Shown: piece after piece, positions 1 to 6,058 of the stretch | How positions within the stretch are numbered: position 1 is the stretch's first letter | Layout: every line of letters starts with the position of its first letter | Assembly: GCA_029256035.1 (NCBI GenBank) | Contig: JAQSYR010000010.1 | Coordinates: 1 to 12,821 of the forward strand | Length of the DNA: 12,821 bases | Direction of reading: 5' to 3' | Source of the DNA: Anaerocolumna sp. | GTDB lineage: Bacteria > Bacillota > Clostridia > Lachnospirales > Lachnospiraceae | Program-made: the position numbers and the translations under genes | Notes under the pieces: generated by a model | Told to the model about the DNA's origin: nothing | What the model saw: only the letters and a program-made list of their open reading frames with translations | Database searches by the model: none

Positions 1-317
1 CTTTTCTTACTTTTAAACTTTCTTCTTTTCTTCTTTTCTTCTTTGGCACCTTTTATTGCACTACTATCATAAAATAATTTTCCAAAAATTCTGACCTTAA
101 TGATAAGTTGATTCCTAGTGTAGCTGATTCCACAATATAAAATTCGTAGAAACCAGCTAACTTTCCCATTTAGCTGAAATATATCCTCTTTTTTCACTTC
201 TATACGGTAACGAATAGGAACAAAAAGTATGGTAAGTAAAAGCAAAATAATGATACCGATAACAATGGCAAGAATGATACCGATTGTTTTAAATAAAAAA
301 AATATAATATCCAACAT
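1..317 (-). CDS. DUF2953-type membrane protein, N-terminal part (runs off left edge)
   Basis: The first 105 codons are present and the rest lies beyond position 1. Translation from the ATG at 317 gives a short N-terminus, one hydrophobic membrane helix at about residues 8-34, then VPIRYRIEV, a segment with SWFLRILYCGISY, and a KVRIFGK strand. This pattern (helix, 'VPIRYR', 'VSWLLRLL.VRI.Y', 'R..ILG') is what I know from DUF2953 proteins. In Bacillus that family includes YtfI, next to the sporulation protein YtfJ/GerW; its biochemical function is unknown. The visible end is a very charged linker rich in Lys, Glu and Arg, encoded by a TTC/TTT-rich tract at about 17-45. The stop codon of the upstream gene lies 20 bp before this start and overlaps the AGGAGG ribosome binding site (333-338), so the two are translated from one mRNA. 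The spacing from AGGAGG to ATG is 15 nt, which is long, but no closer in-frame start exists. Family assignment is from memory. Confidence 0.7.
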   Translation of the reverse strand, partial: MLDIIFFLFKTIGIILAIVIGIIILLLLTILFVPIRYRIEVKKEDIFQLNGKVSWFLRILYCGISYTRNQLIIKVRIFGKLFYDSSAIKGAKEEKKKRRKFKSKK

Positions 318-337
318 ATTCTTTCGGCCATTCCTCC

Positions 338-658
338 TTAAACTTCATCGGTAAAAAAATCTCTTACAGAAAAATTGTTCGTTTCCTTATATACTATGTC
401 AATCATATCTTTTACCAGTTCAAATGCTTCTACCTTGGATGTGGCTAATCCAATTACATAATTTTCTTTTCTTTTATAGTAGGGAAATAAAAGTTCATTA
501 GCATTCATAATATCGAACAAATTATCAGGATTGGAAGCAAGCAAAATACAGTAAACTTCAAACATTAATTTCCCATTTTCAACTGATTTTATAATGTTAT
601 CCAGTTTTTTAGTGCTTATATTGTCACTAAGATATAAGTTTTTCGCCCACTTAATCAT
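338..658 (-). CDS. Conserved hypothetical protein, 106 aa
   Basis: A small soluble protein with no signal peptide or membrane helix. It begins MIKWAKNLYL and contains 'ILLASNPDNLFDIMNANELLFPYY', then a 'VIGLATSKVEAFELVKDMI' segment that looks like a beta strand followed by a helix. I recall similar short proteins beside DUF2953 genes in Lachnospiraceae ('LASNP.N..DI..ANELLFPYY'), but no function is known to me. The hydrophobic strand followed by an amphipathic helix suggests one small alpha/beta domain. The start is the ATG at 658, preceded by AGGAG only 4 nt upstream, which is tight. It lies 20 bp upstream of the DUF2953 gene and 90 bp downstream of the helical-protein gene. An extended -10 element at 716-724 could give this pair its own promoter. 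The pairing with the membrane protein suggests a shared, possibly sporulation-related, role; that is inference. Confidence 0.75.
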   Translation of the reverse strand: MIKWAKNLYLSDNISTKKLDNIIKSVENGKLMFEVYCILLASNPDNLFDIMNANELLFPYYKRKENYVIGLATSKVEAFELVKDMIDIVYKETNNFSVRDFFTDEV

Positions 659-715
659 AATACTCCTATCTATGCCACTTAATTATTACCAGTTTAATCA
701 TTTCAACTTTATTCC

Positions 716-724
716 ATTATAACA
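716..724 (-). promoter_or_regulatory. Extended -10 promoter candidate for the 106-aa/DUF2953 pair
   Basis: The minus strand reads TGTTATAAT, a full extended -10 (TG, one base, TATAAT). No good -35 hexamer lies 16-18 bp upstream, which extended -10 promoters tolerate. Transcription would start near 709, about 50 nt before the 106-aa gene. The element lies just downstream of the stop codon of the preceding gene, which has no terminator after it, so it would be an internal promoter. Confidence 0.45.
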
Positions 725-748
725 TATTTTTACCTAAGAAATATAGTA

Positions 749-2179
749 TTAATTCATCCAAAAGGATTTTATTAACTTTAAGCTGGCTGTTTTCTCTGAT
801 AAATCTTTGCACTGTTCAAAGGAATAAGTAATAAAATTCATAACTTCCTGACTGTTCCTAAAAAACACTGGTAGTTTACTTAAGATTCCTGCCATAATAG
901 CACGATTTACAGGTTTCGGACTTGCGTCCATAAGTTCTGATAAAGAAGATAAAAATTCTTTCTCTGATTTCATCAAAAAAGTATCATCTACAATTCCCTG
1001 GTTATCCTCTTCCTGTAAATTAACAAATAAACTATTCCCTAATAATTTTTCTGAAGCTTTAAGACTATTATAAATAGGTTGTAACATTAAACTGTCAATT
1101 TTATTCTCATAGAGTTCCCTAGTGTCAAATAGAACCCCTTCCAACTGTTGTAATTCTTCAAGTAGATGTTCCTGTTTTCCTTCCAAAAAGAAAAATTTAC
1201 TTTCTAATTCCTCAGGAAAGTCTCTTATTTCAGGACTTGAGAAATAATGATTTATACTTTCTACAATAGATTTTAAATTATTTTTTTCCTCAACAGAAAT
1301 GACATTTACTGAACTTATATCCATAAAAGAATAAGGATTGGTTAAAATAACTGCATAGAATGGATTAATTACCTGCATAAATTCATAATAAAATTCACTG
1401 ATCTGGCTTAAATATAATGCTTCAGATTCCAGCTTCGCCGTTATTTTTGTATATTCTTCTTTAGAAATACTCTTATAATCCATACGTTCCAGTTCATCTT
1501 TTAGCTGTTTTAATCTAGGAAATACTGTATCCATGCCTTCAATTTTATATAGCATGGCAGTTGTCTTTATCATATATAGGTAAGAATCGAAGGAATCGTA
1601 TTCCGAGTCCTTATACAAGCTAAAACTATCATGAATCAAATCAAAAAATTTTGCCTTGGTCATACGAACTGGTAATTGACCTATTACTTCTTTCATTCGT
1701 TCATTTACCTGAAAATTATCATCTGAGCTAAATATATATTGTTTTATAGCTTGGATTTCTTCTTCTAATACTATTTCTTCTATATTTTCTTCAAAACGAT
1801 ATTCTATGCGATTTAAAACATATTCATATATTTGTAAAATATCAGTAAAAGAGGTGAGTATCTTCATTTTATCTATTATATGATTTCTTACCTTATCTAT
1901 AGATTTTATACAGTGTTCTAGCTGATTACCTGAAAATTTTGAAGAAATGTACTCTTTTATTATGGAATTTAACTCTTTTAATTCTTTATCTGCATCCGTG
2001 CCCAATTCATGTTTTAAATTGTTATAGCTTTCAAAAAGTGAATAATAATACATTGTAAATTCAAGTTCCCCATACTGGGAATACACAGTTGCCATTCGAT
2101 TTAATAACTGTGGTAAATATACCTCTACAGTATTACCACTTTTTAGTTCCGCACATGCCCTTTTCATAATTTTATCCAT
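749..2179 (-). CDS. Helical protein of unknown function with two similar halves, 476 aa
   Basis: I do not recognise a characterised family. The protein is acidic, almost entirely predicted alpha-helix, and has no signal peptide, membrane helix, Cys-rich motif or nucleotide-binding motif. Two segments resemble each other: about residues 162-206 (EVIGQLPVRMTKAKFFDLI, then SFSLYKDSE and a Leu/Met-rich helix) and about 427-476 (AGILSKLPVFFRNSQEVMNF, then SFEQCKDLSE and a Leu-rich end). This points to an internal duplication of a helix-rich module. The first half has Met/Arg-Met-Thr-Lys where the second has diverged. The frame stays open to a TTG at 2191, but I chose the ATG at 2179 because GGAGG (2185-2189) lies 5 nt before it and overlaps that TTG. 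The gene starts just after the hairpin behind pyruvate kinase, with no room for its own promoter, so it probably depends on read-through from pyk. A scaffold or regulatory role is possible but unsupported. Confidence 0.8.
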   Translation of the reverse strand: MDKIMKRACAELKSGNTVEVYLPQLLNRMATVYSQYGELEFTMYYYSLFESYNNLKHELGTDADKELKELNSIIKEYISSKFSGNQLEHCIKSIDKVRNHIIDKMKILTSFTDILQIYEYVLNRIEYRFEENIEEIVLEEEIQAIKQYIFSSDDNFQVNERMKEVIGQLPVRMTKAKFFDLIHDSFSLYKDSEYDSFDSYLYMIKTTAMLYKIEGMDTVFPRLKQLKDELERMDYKSISKEEYTKITAKLESEALYLSQISEFYYEFMQVINPFYAVILTNPYSFMDISSVNVISVEEKNNLKSIVESINHYFSSPEIRDFPEELESKFFFLEGKQEHLLEELQQLEGVLFDTRELYENKIDSLMLQPIYNSLKASEKLLGNSLFVNLQEEDNQGIVDDTFLMKSEKEFLSSLSELMDASPKPVNRAIMAGILSKLPVFFRNSQEVMNFITYSFEQCKDLSEKTASLKLIKSFWMN

Positions 2180-2189
2180 GAATGCCTCC

Positions 2190-2230
2190 AATAAACAATA
2201 GGGCTATTGCAACTTGAAATGCAACAGCCC
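2190..2230 (-). terminator. Intrinsic-terminator-like hairpin between pyk and the helical-protein gene
   Basis: On the minus strand GGGCTGTTGCA (2220-2230) pairs with TGCAATAGCCC (2201-2211): 11 bp with one G-U wobble and an 8-nt loop. It is followed by TATTGTTTATT, a U-rich but interrupted tract. The next thing downstream is the GGAGG of the helical-protein gene. The hairpin lies 16 bp past the pyk stop codon. The broken U-tract and the lack of any promoter before the next gene suggest partial termination, or an mRNA-stability or processing element, that lowers expression of the downstream gene relative to pyk. On the plus strand the stem has one A-C mismatch, so the element fits minus-strand RNA better. 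Confidence 0.75.
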
Positions 2231-2246
2231 CATGATGAGTACTTAA

Positions 2247-3665
2247 TTAGTCAACTGTAACTACTTTAATCATATTAGTAACACCGGTTTTACCAGCAGG
2301 TACACCAGCGGTTAAAACGATTGTATCACCAGTTTCAGCAAATTGATTTTCCTTTACAGATTTAACTGCCTCTTCTAGTAAATGATCTGTGGAGTTAACT
2401 TCATCTGTTTTGATTGGTGTAACTCCCCAATAAATTTGCATTTTTCTTAAAGTTCTGTCAAGAGGTGATAAACCTATAATATTAGCTTCCGGTTTTAATT
2501 TTGATACAAGTCTTGCTGTATAACCTGAAAAACTGGATGCAATAATTAATTTTGCATTAATGCTTAGGGCAGTAGATACTGCTGCGTAGCAAATAGCACT
2601 GGAAATACCTTTGTTTCTATGTTTCTTATTGTTTTTATTAATTCTATCATAATCCAGATGAGATTCTGTTTCATTGGCAATGTTTACCATCATGCGAACT
2701 GCCTCTAATGGATATTTACCCATTGCAGTTTCTCCTGAAAGCATGATTGCATCTGTTCCATCATAGATAGCGTTAGCAACATCTGTTACCTCAGCTCTTG
2801 TTGGACGAGGATTACGAATCATGGAGTCTAACATTTGAGTAGCAGTAATAACTGGTTTATATGCTTCACTGCATTTTTTAATTATGGTTTTCTGGATAAA
2901 TGGTACAACTTCAGAAGGTACTTCAACTCCCATATCACCTCTTGCTACCATAATACCATCGGCTTCAGCAATAATTTCGTCTATATTCTGGATACCTTCT
3001 TGATTTTCAATTTTAGCAATAATAGAAGCATCAGCATTACAGTCTTGTATAATTTTACGAATTTCACGAATTGCATCTGCATTTCTAACAAAAGAAGCTG
3101 CAATAAAATCGACTCCCTGATTGATACCAAATATAATATCTTCACGGTCTTTTTCAGTAATTGCAGGTAATTTTAATTTTACCCCCGGTATATTTACACC
3201 TTTACGATTTCCTAAATCTCCACCATTTACAACTTCACAAATAACATCTGTATCTTTAATTTCTTTTACTTTTAATTCAATTAAACCATCATCAATAAGA
3301 ATAATTCCACCAGGTTTTACATCGTTAGGAAGTTCAGAATAAGTAACACCAACCCGCTCCTGATTACCTAAAATATCTTCTGTTGTTAAGATAAATTGCT
3401 GACCCTTTACTAAGGTTACTTTATCATTCTCCAATAATAAAGTTCGAATCTCAGGTCCTTTTGTATCCAATAATATTGCGATGGGTATATTTAATTCTTC
3501 TCTCACTTTTTTTATCACGTTAATTCTGTCTAAATGAGAAGCATGTACATCATGAGAAAAGTTAAGTCTTGCTATATCCATTCCACTTAGTGCCAATTCT
3601 GTAATCATCTCTCTGGTTGCTGTTGCTGGTCCTAAAGTACAAACTATTTTTGTTTTCTTTTTCAT
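2247..3665 (-). CDS. pyk: Pyruvate kinase, 472 aa
   Basis: Catalyses the last step of glycolysis in the cytoplasm: phosphoenolpyruvate plus ADP gives pyruvate plus ATP. The start KTKIVCTLGPAT is the classic family N-terminus. The (beta/alpha)8 barrel carries NFSH (35-38), DTKGPEIRT (67-75), catalytic Lys218 in AKIEN, MVARGDMGVE (239-248) and the signature ITATQMLDSM (273-282), followed by TRAEVTDVANA and MLSGETA. The B domain is at about 76-170 and the allosteric C domain at about 350-472. Glu72 in GPEIR is the residue associated with K+-dependent enzymes; K+-independent ones carry Lys there. The protein ends after the C domain, so it lacks the extra C-terminal PEP-utiliser-like domain of Bacillus enzymes (about 585 aa). 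The ATG at 3665 has AGGAGG 9 nt upstream. The 139-bp upstream gap is very AT-rich and contains a TATAAT (3790-3795), but I see no matching -35 box, so its promoter is uncertain. Confidence 0.97.
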   Translation of the reverse strand: MKKKTKIVCTLGPATATREMITELALSGMDIARLNFSHDVHASHLDRINVIKKVREELNIPIAILLDTKGPEIRTLLLENDKVTLVKGQQFILTTEDILGNQERVGVTYSELPNDVKPGGIILIDDGLIELKVKEIKDTDVICEVVNGGDLGNRKGVNIPGVKLKLPAITEKDREDIIFGINQGVDFIAASFVRNADAIREIRKIIQDCNADASIIAKIENQEGIQNIDEIIAEADGIMVARGDMGVEVPSEVVPFIQKTIIKKCSEAYKPVITATQMLDSMIRNPRPTRAEVTDVANAIYDGTDAIMLSGETAMGKYPLEAVRMMVNIANETESHLDYDRINKNNKKHRNKGISSAICYAAVSTALSINAKLIIASSFSGYTARLVSKLKPEANIIGLSPLDRTLRKMQIYWGVTPIKTDEVNSTDHLLEEAVKSVKENQFAETGDTIVLTAGVPAGKTGVTNMIKVVTVD

Positions 3666-3804
3666 TCCTGAGTTCCTCCTGGTATCTCTTTCTAAAATTT
3701 ACTACCGCCGTATATTTTAACTTAAATTTTGGCTAAAGAATAGAGATAATTTTAATATATTTTATTTATTTTTATAACATTTTTTATACATTATACAGTA
3801 TTAA

Positions 3805-4680
3805 TTATTTTACATGTTCATGAGTAAACAAATGATCCATGCAATACTCATAGTTTCCATTGCATTTTGAACAAAAACGGAATTCTAAATTATCATCATC
3901 TAATTCCGTTCTTCCACAAACGGCACACTTATGTCTTGTGATTATTTTTTTACCTTTAAAATCTACAACATTGCCAGTGTTTTCTGCATTCCGTATTTGC
4001 CTTTTATAAGTTGTCTTTCGTTTATACTCGGATGGCGAAACACTTCTATAATTTCTTGTAGATAAAAAATAGATCAGGAAATTACCTAGAGCTACGATGA
4101 TAGCAATTCCCCTAAAATAATCTTTATAAATAAAGCTCATGAAAATATCATAAACAATATAACCACCATATAAATATCCAAGATATTTTACCTTAACCGG
4201 TATAATAAAAAATAGTAAAAACTGAATATTAGGATAAAGGGCAGCAAAAGCCAAAAACATGGATCTATTGATGTAAATTAATCCAAAGTTAAAATTCTCT
4301 CCAGTATTTCCAGTAATGATATACATAAGTACTATAGCAATAATGTTAAAAATTATTCCGGATAAGTAATATAAATTAAATCGAAAAGCTCCCCACGAAT
4401 TTTCTAAGGAACTTCCTATCATATAATATAAGTAAAATTCAATTGCCAAAAACAATATTCCATTGCTTGGATAATACATAATATAAGTAAATAGTCTCCA
4501 TACCTGACCTTGTAAGACTTTTTCAAAATCCAGCATTAAATAATTATAATAAAAATATGGATTTACCTCTGAGATTAAATATCCAGCTCCATAAATAATG
4601 ATAATATAAAGCATTAAATTATGAATCGCATATTTTCCAAATTTGCGCTCAAGTTTATTAATAAAGTTCATAAAAACCAC
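3805..4680 (-). CDS. Rhomboid/derlin-like membrane pseudoprotease with C-terminal Cys/His zinc-type site
   Basis: A 291-aa protein with about six membrane helices (roughly 20-38, 72-90, 103-123, 137-160, 168-187, 189-207) and a cytosolic-looking tail. Rhomboid-fold marks are WRLFTYI (61-67), E..LYYMIGSSLENSWGAFRFNLYYLSG (81-108, excerpt) and the FLAFAALYPN loop (142-151) that resembles derlins. The catalytic GxSG is absent (INRSMF occupies that place) and helix 6 has no His (ALGNFLIYFLS), so proteolysis is not expected. The tail has Cys252-x2-Cys255, Cys270-x2-Cys273, Cys280 and His283/287/289, consistent with one or two bound zinc ions. It probably acts as a membrane binding or quality-control factor. 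It begins 36 bp after corA and is probably in that operon. The start is ambiguous: GTG at 4680 (AAAGG about 5 nt upstream) or ATG at 4671 (weak GGTGG 5 nt upstream), a difference of three residues. Automatic annotation would probably call it a rhomboid protease. Confidence 0.85.
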   Translation of the reverse strand: MVFMNFINKLERKFGKYAIHNLMLYIIIIYGAGYLISEVNPYFYYNYLMLDFEKVLQGQVWRLFTYIMYYPSNGILFLAIEFYLYYMIGSSLENSWGAFRFNLYYLSGIIFNIIAIVLMYIITGNTGENFNFGLIYINRSMFLAFAALYPNIQFLLFFIIPVKVKYLGYLYGGYIVYDIFMSFIYKDYFRGIAIIVALGNFLIYFLSTRNYRSVSPSEYKRKTTYKRQIRNAENTGNVVDFKGKKIITRHKCAVCGRTELDDDNLEFRFCSKCNGNYEYCMDHLFTHEHVK

Positions 4681-4716
4681 CGTTACCTTTCTTAAGCTTA
4701 CTAACCTAAGGAATAC

Positions 4717-5658
4717 TTAAAACAAATCTTTTTTTCGAAAAATCATTGCCACAATAATAGTAACAATTAAAGTACATCCTACTACAATAAAAAAACCATA
4801 GCCACCAGGCTGAGTACTACCAGGAATTCCGGATACATTCATTCCAAAAAAACTTGCAATCATCGTTGGAATTGCCATAACGATTGTTACGGTAGCTAAA
4901 AATTTCATAACAATATTCAAATTATTAGAAATAACTGAGGCAAATGCATCCATTGTACCACTTAAAATGCCACTGTAGATATTAGACATTTCAATTGCCT
5001 GTTTATTTTCAATAATAACGTCTTCAAGTAATTCCGTATCTTCCGGGTATTGCTTGATTTTATCAATTTTTAACATCTTCTCAAATACCACTTCATTTGA
5101 TCTTAATGAAGTAGTAAAGTAAACAAGACTCTTCTCTAACTCCAGAAGTTCAATTAATTCGCTGTTTCTTGTAGAGATATGAAGTTTGTGTTCAACTTCC
5201 TCACTCTTTCTATCAATAATTCTAAGATACTGTAAAAATACAGTAGCATTTTTATAAAGAATTTGTAAAATAAAACGAGTCTTTTTAAATGTAAAAAAGT
5301 CTCTTACTCTACCATCCATAAAACTTTTTAGAACTTTCGTCTCTTCCAGACATGTAGTAATTATTACTTTTTCAGCAATAATAATACCCAAGGGCATAGT
5401 AACATATCTGTCTTTGTTATTTCTCTTCTCTACCGTTGGGATATCTACTAAAACTAAAGTATATTCATCTTCCACTTCAATTCTTGATCGTTCCTCTTCA
5501 TCCAAAGGTGCTCTTAAATGATCAATATCAATTTTACAAGCTTCGGAAATTTGCACTAATTCAGTAGCAGACGGATTCGTCATTGCAATCCAGCAGCCTT
5601 CCTCAATTTCTTCTATCTGCCTGATACCATCTGCAAATGTTTTAAATATTTCTATCAT
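4717..5658 (-). CDS. corA: CorA-family divalent cation transporter, 313 aa
   Basis: A pentameric inner-membrane channel family carrying Mg2+/Co2+, or Zn2+ in the ZntB branch. The N-terminal 240 residues form the cytosolic alpha/beta funnel and the long coiled stalk helix. Two membrane helices lie at about 252-271 and 288-306, with the family signature Gly272-Met273-Asn274 at the end of the first. The periplasmic loop reads GMNVSGIPGSTQPGGYGF. It lacks the acidic residues of the classical GMNFE-MPE loop and looks closer to the G-N-x-GGIPG style of ZntB-like proteins, so the ion is not certain. The C-terminus FRKKDLF is the usual positively charged end. The ATG at 5658 has AAGGAG 7 nt upstream. 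Transcription should start at the consensus promoter at 5851-5879, giving a leader of about 185 nt that contains a 26-codon ORF and alternative RNA pairings. The rhomboid-like gene follows 36 bp downstream. Confidence 0.93.
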   Translation of the reverse strand: MIEIFKTFADGIRQIEEIEEGCWIAMTNPSATELVQISEACKIDIDHLRAPLDEEERSRIEVEDEYTLVLVDIPTVEKRNNKDRYVTMPLGIIIAEKVIITTCLEETKVLKSFMDGRVRDFFTFKKTRFILQILYKNATVFLQYLRIIDRKSEEVEHKLHISTRNSELIELLELEKSLVYFTTSLRSNEVVFEKMLKIDKIKQYPEDTELLEDVIIENKQAIEMSNIYSGILSGTMDAFASVISNNLNIVMKFLATVTIVMAIPTMIASFFGMNVSGIPGSTQPGGYGFFIVVGCTLIVTIIVAMIFRKKDLF

Positions 5659-5672
5659 AATGCCTCTCCTTC

Positions 5673-5727
5673 TACTGCCGCTGCAGTATAAGAAAGACAG
5701 AAAATCAGCTTCTTTAACAATACTGCA
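5673..5727 (-). promoter_or_regulatory. Mutually exclusive RNA pairings in the corA leader
   Basis: Three minus-strand segments share complementarity. Segment A, TGCAGTAT (5720-5727), lies in the last codons of the upstream ORF. Segment B, ATACTGCA (5682-5689), pairs perfectly with A over 8 bp across a 30-nt loop. Most of B (TACTGC, 5683-5688) can instead pair with segment C, GCAGTA (5673-5678), as a 6-bp hairpin with a 4-nt loop. C ends about one base before the AAGGAG of corA. A-B and B-C cannot form together, so a ribosome sitting on the end of the small ORF would block A and favour B-C next to the corA ribosome binding site. Complementarity is seen directly; the switch is inference. Confidence 0.4.
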
Positions 5728-5794
5728 TTACAGTTCCATTTTTACAAGATTTAATTAAATTTTGCCGTCGACTGTTACCGGGAACCGTATCCAT
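5714..5794 (-). CDS. Putative 26-aa leader peptide upstream of corA
   Basis: A short ORF from the ATG at 5794 to a TAA at 5714-5716. It begins MDTVPGNSRRQNLIKSC and ends TVMQYC, so it has two Cys residues and a basic middle, with no membrane character. AAAGGA lies 9 nt before the ATG, a good ribosome binding site, and the ORF is inside the transcript predicted from the consensus promoter at 5851-5879. The consecutive arginine codons CGA CGG look uncommon for such an AT-rich genome and could slow a ribosome. The stop codon is 55 nt before the corA start. Some enterobacterial Mg2+ transporter genes (corA, mgtA) carry regulatory leader peptides, which makes a similar role plausible here, but this peptide does not resemble those. 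It could also be a chance ORF; codon conservation across relatives would decide. Confidence 0.4.
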   Translation of the reverse strand: MDTVPGNSRRQNLIKSCKNGTVMQYC

Positions 5795-5850
5795 AAATCC
5801 ACATCCTTTCAAATAGTTAATTCTAGTTTTCTCTTAAAATTATCTTCTTA

Positions 5851-5879
5851 ATTATATGTTTATAATCAGGCTTTGTCAA
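5851..5879 (-). promoter_or_regulatory. Consensus sigma-A promoter for the corA leader and operon
   Basis: On the minus strand TTGACA (5874-5879), a 17-bp spacer and TATAAT (5851-5856) match the consensus at every position. Transcription should start near 5844, about 50 nt before the small ORF and 185 nt before corA. AT-rich sequence lies upstream of the -35 box. A perfect promoter followed by a structured leader is the usual arrangement for control after initiation. Confidence 0.9.
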
Positions 5880-5972
5880 ATAAATCATGTTAAATATAAG
5901 TTAAATGTACTACTTGTCCGAAAATTTTAAAATTATCTGAGATAAAAAAGGATAGGATATAGTATATATAAG

Positions 5973-6046
5973 TATCTACAGTCTGCAAAAATCAATACAA
6001 ATATAACCTTATTGGTTATGCTCATACTAAATTCAGACTGTAGATA
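5973..6046. repeat. 13-bp perfect inverted repeat enclosing a nested hairpin
   Basis: TATCTACAGTCTG (5973-5985) is the exact reverse complement of CAGACTGTAGATA (6034-6046). The 48 nt between them contain a second perfect inverted repeat, ATAACC (6003-6008) and GGTTAT (6014-6019), with the loop TTATT. It starts 12 bp beyond the stop codon of the LysM gene. The nearest U-run on the minus strand (T6 at about 5945-5950) is more than 20 nt away, so it is a poor intrinsic terminator. It could be a 3'-end stabilising structure, a small structured RNA, or a protein-binding palindrome. No second copy was seen in the window. Confidence 0.7.
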
Positions 6047-6058
6047 TAAAAATTAGTA

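Larger units (their letters stand above)
5659..6058. other. Intergenic region between corA and the LysM gene
   Basis: This 400-bp stretch holds, from right to left: a structured inverted repeat (5973-6046); an AT-rich spacer with no recognisable element (about 5880-5972, including GGATAGGATATAG at 5950); the consensus minus-strand promoter of corA (5851-5879); the 26-codon leader ORF (5714-5794); and the alternative pairings before the corA ribosome binding site. I see no M-box Mg2+ riboswitch, whose conserved core is longer and not recognisable here. Confidence 0.6.

Noticed and set aside
17..45. TTCTTCTTTTCTTC-type simple repeat as a regulatory or phase-variable tract.
   Set aside because: It encodes the Lys/Glu/Arg-rich linker of the DUF2953-type protein in a single frame, and the repeat is imperfect.
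2180..2191. TTG at 2191 as start of the helical-protein gene.
   Set aside because: That TTG overlaps GGAGG, which is correctly spaced for the ATG at 2179.
2835..3342. Two open frames on the plus strand (2835-3170 and 3121-3342).
   Set aside because: They lie antisense inside the well-conserved pyruvate kinase gene, lack ribosome binding sites and encode low-complexity Phe/Asn/Ser-rich peptides.
3790..3818. Promoter for pyk with TATAAT at 3790-3795.
   Set aside because: No acceptable -35 box at 16-18 bp (AACATG, GAACAT or ACATGT), and TATAAT is frequent by chance in this AT-rich gap.
5659..5850. Mg2+-sensing M-box riboswitch before corA.
   Set aside because: The leader is short and shows none of the conserved M-box core by eye; the visible elements are a small ORF and short competing stems.
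5973..6046. The inverted repeat as a MITE or an intrinsic terminator.
   Set aside because: It is only 74 bp, without a clear target-site duplication or second copy, and no U-run follows either arm closely.
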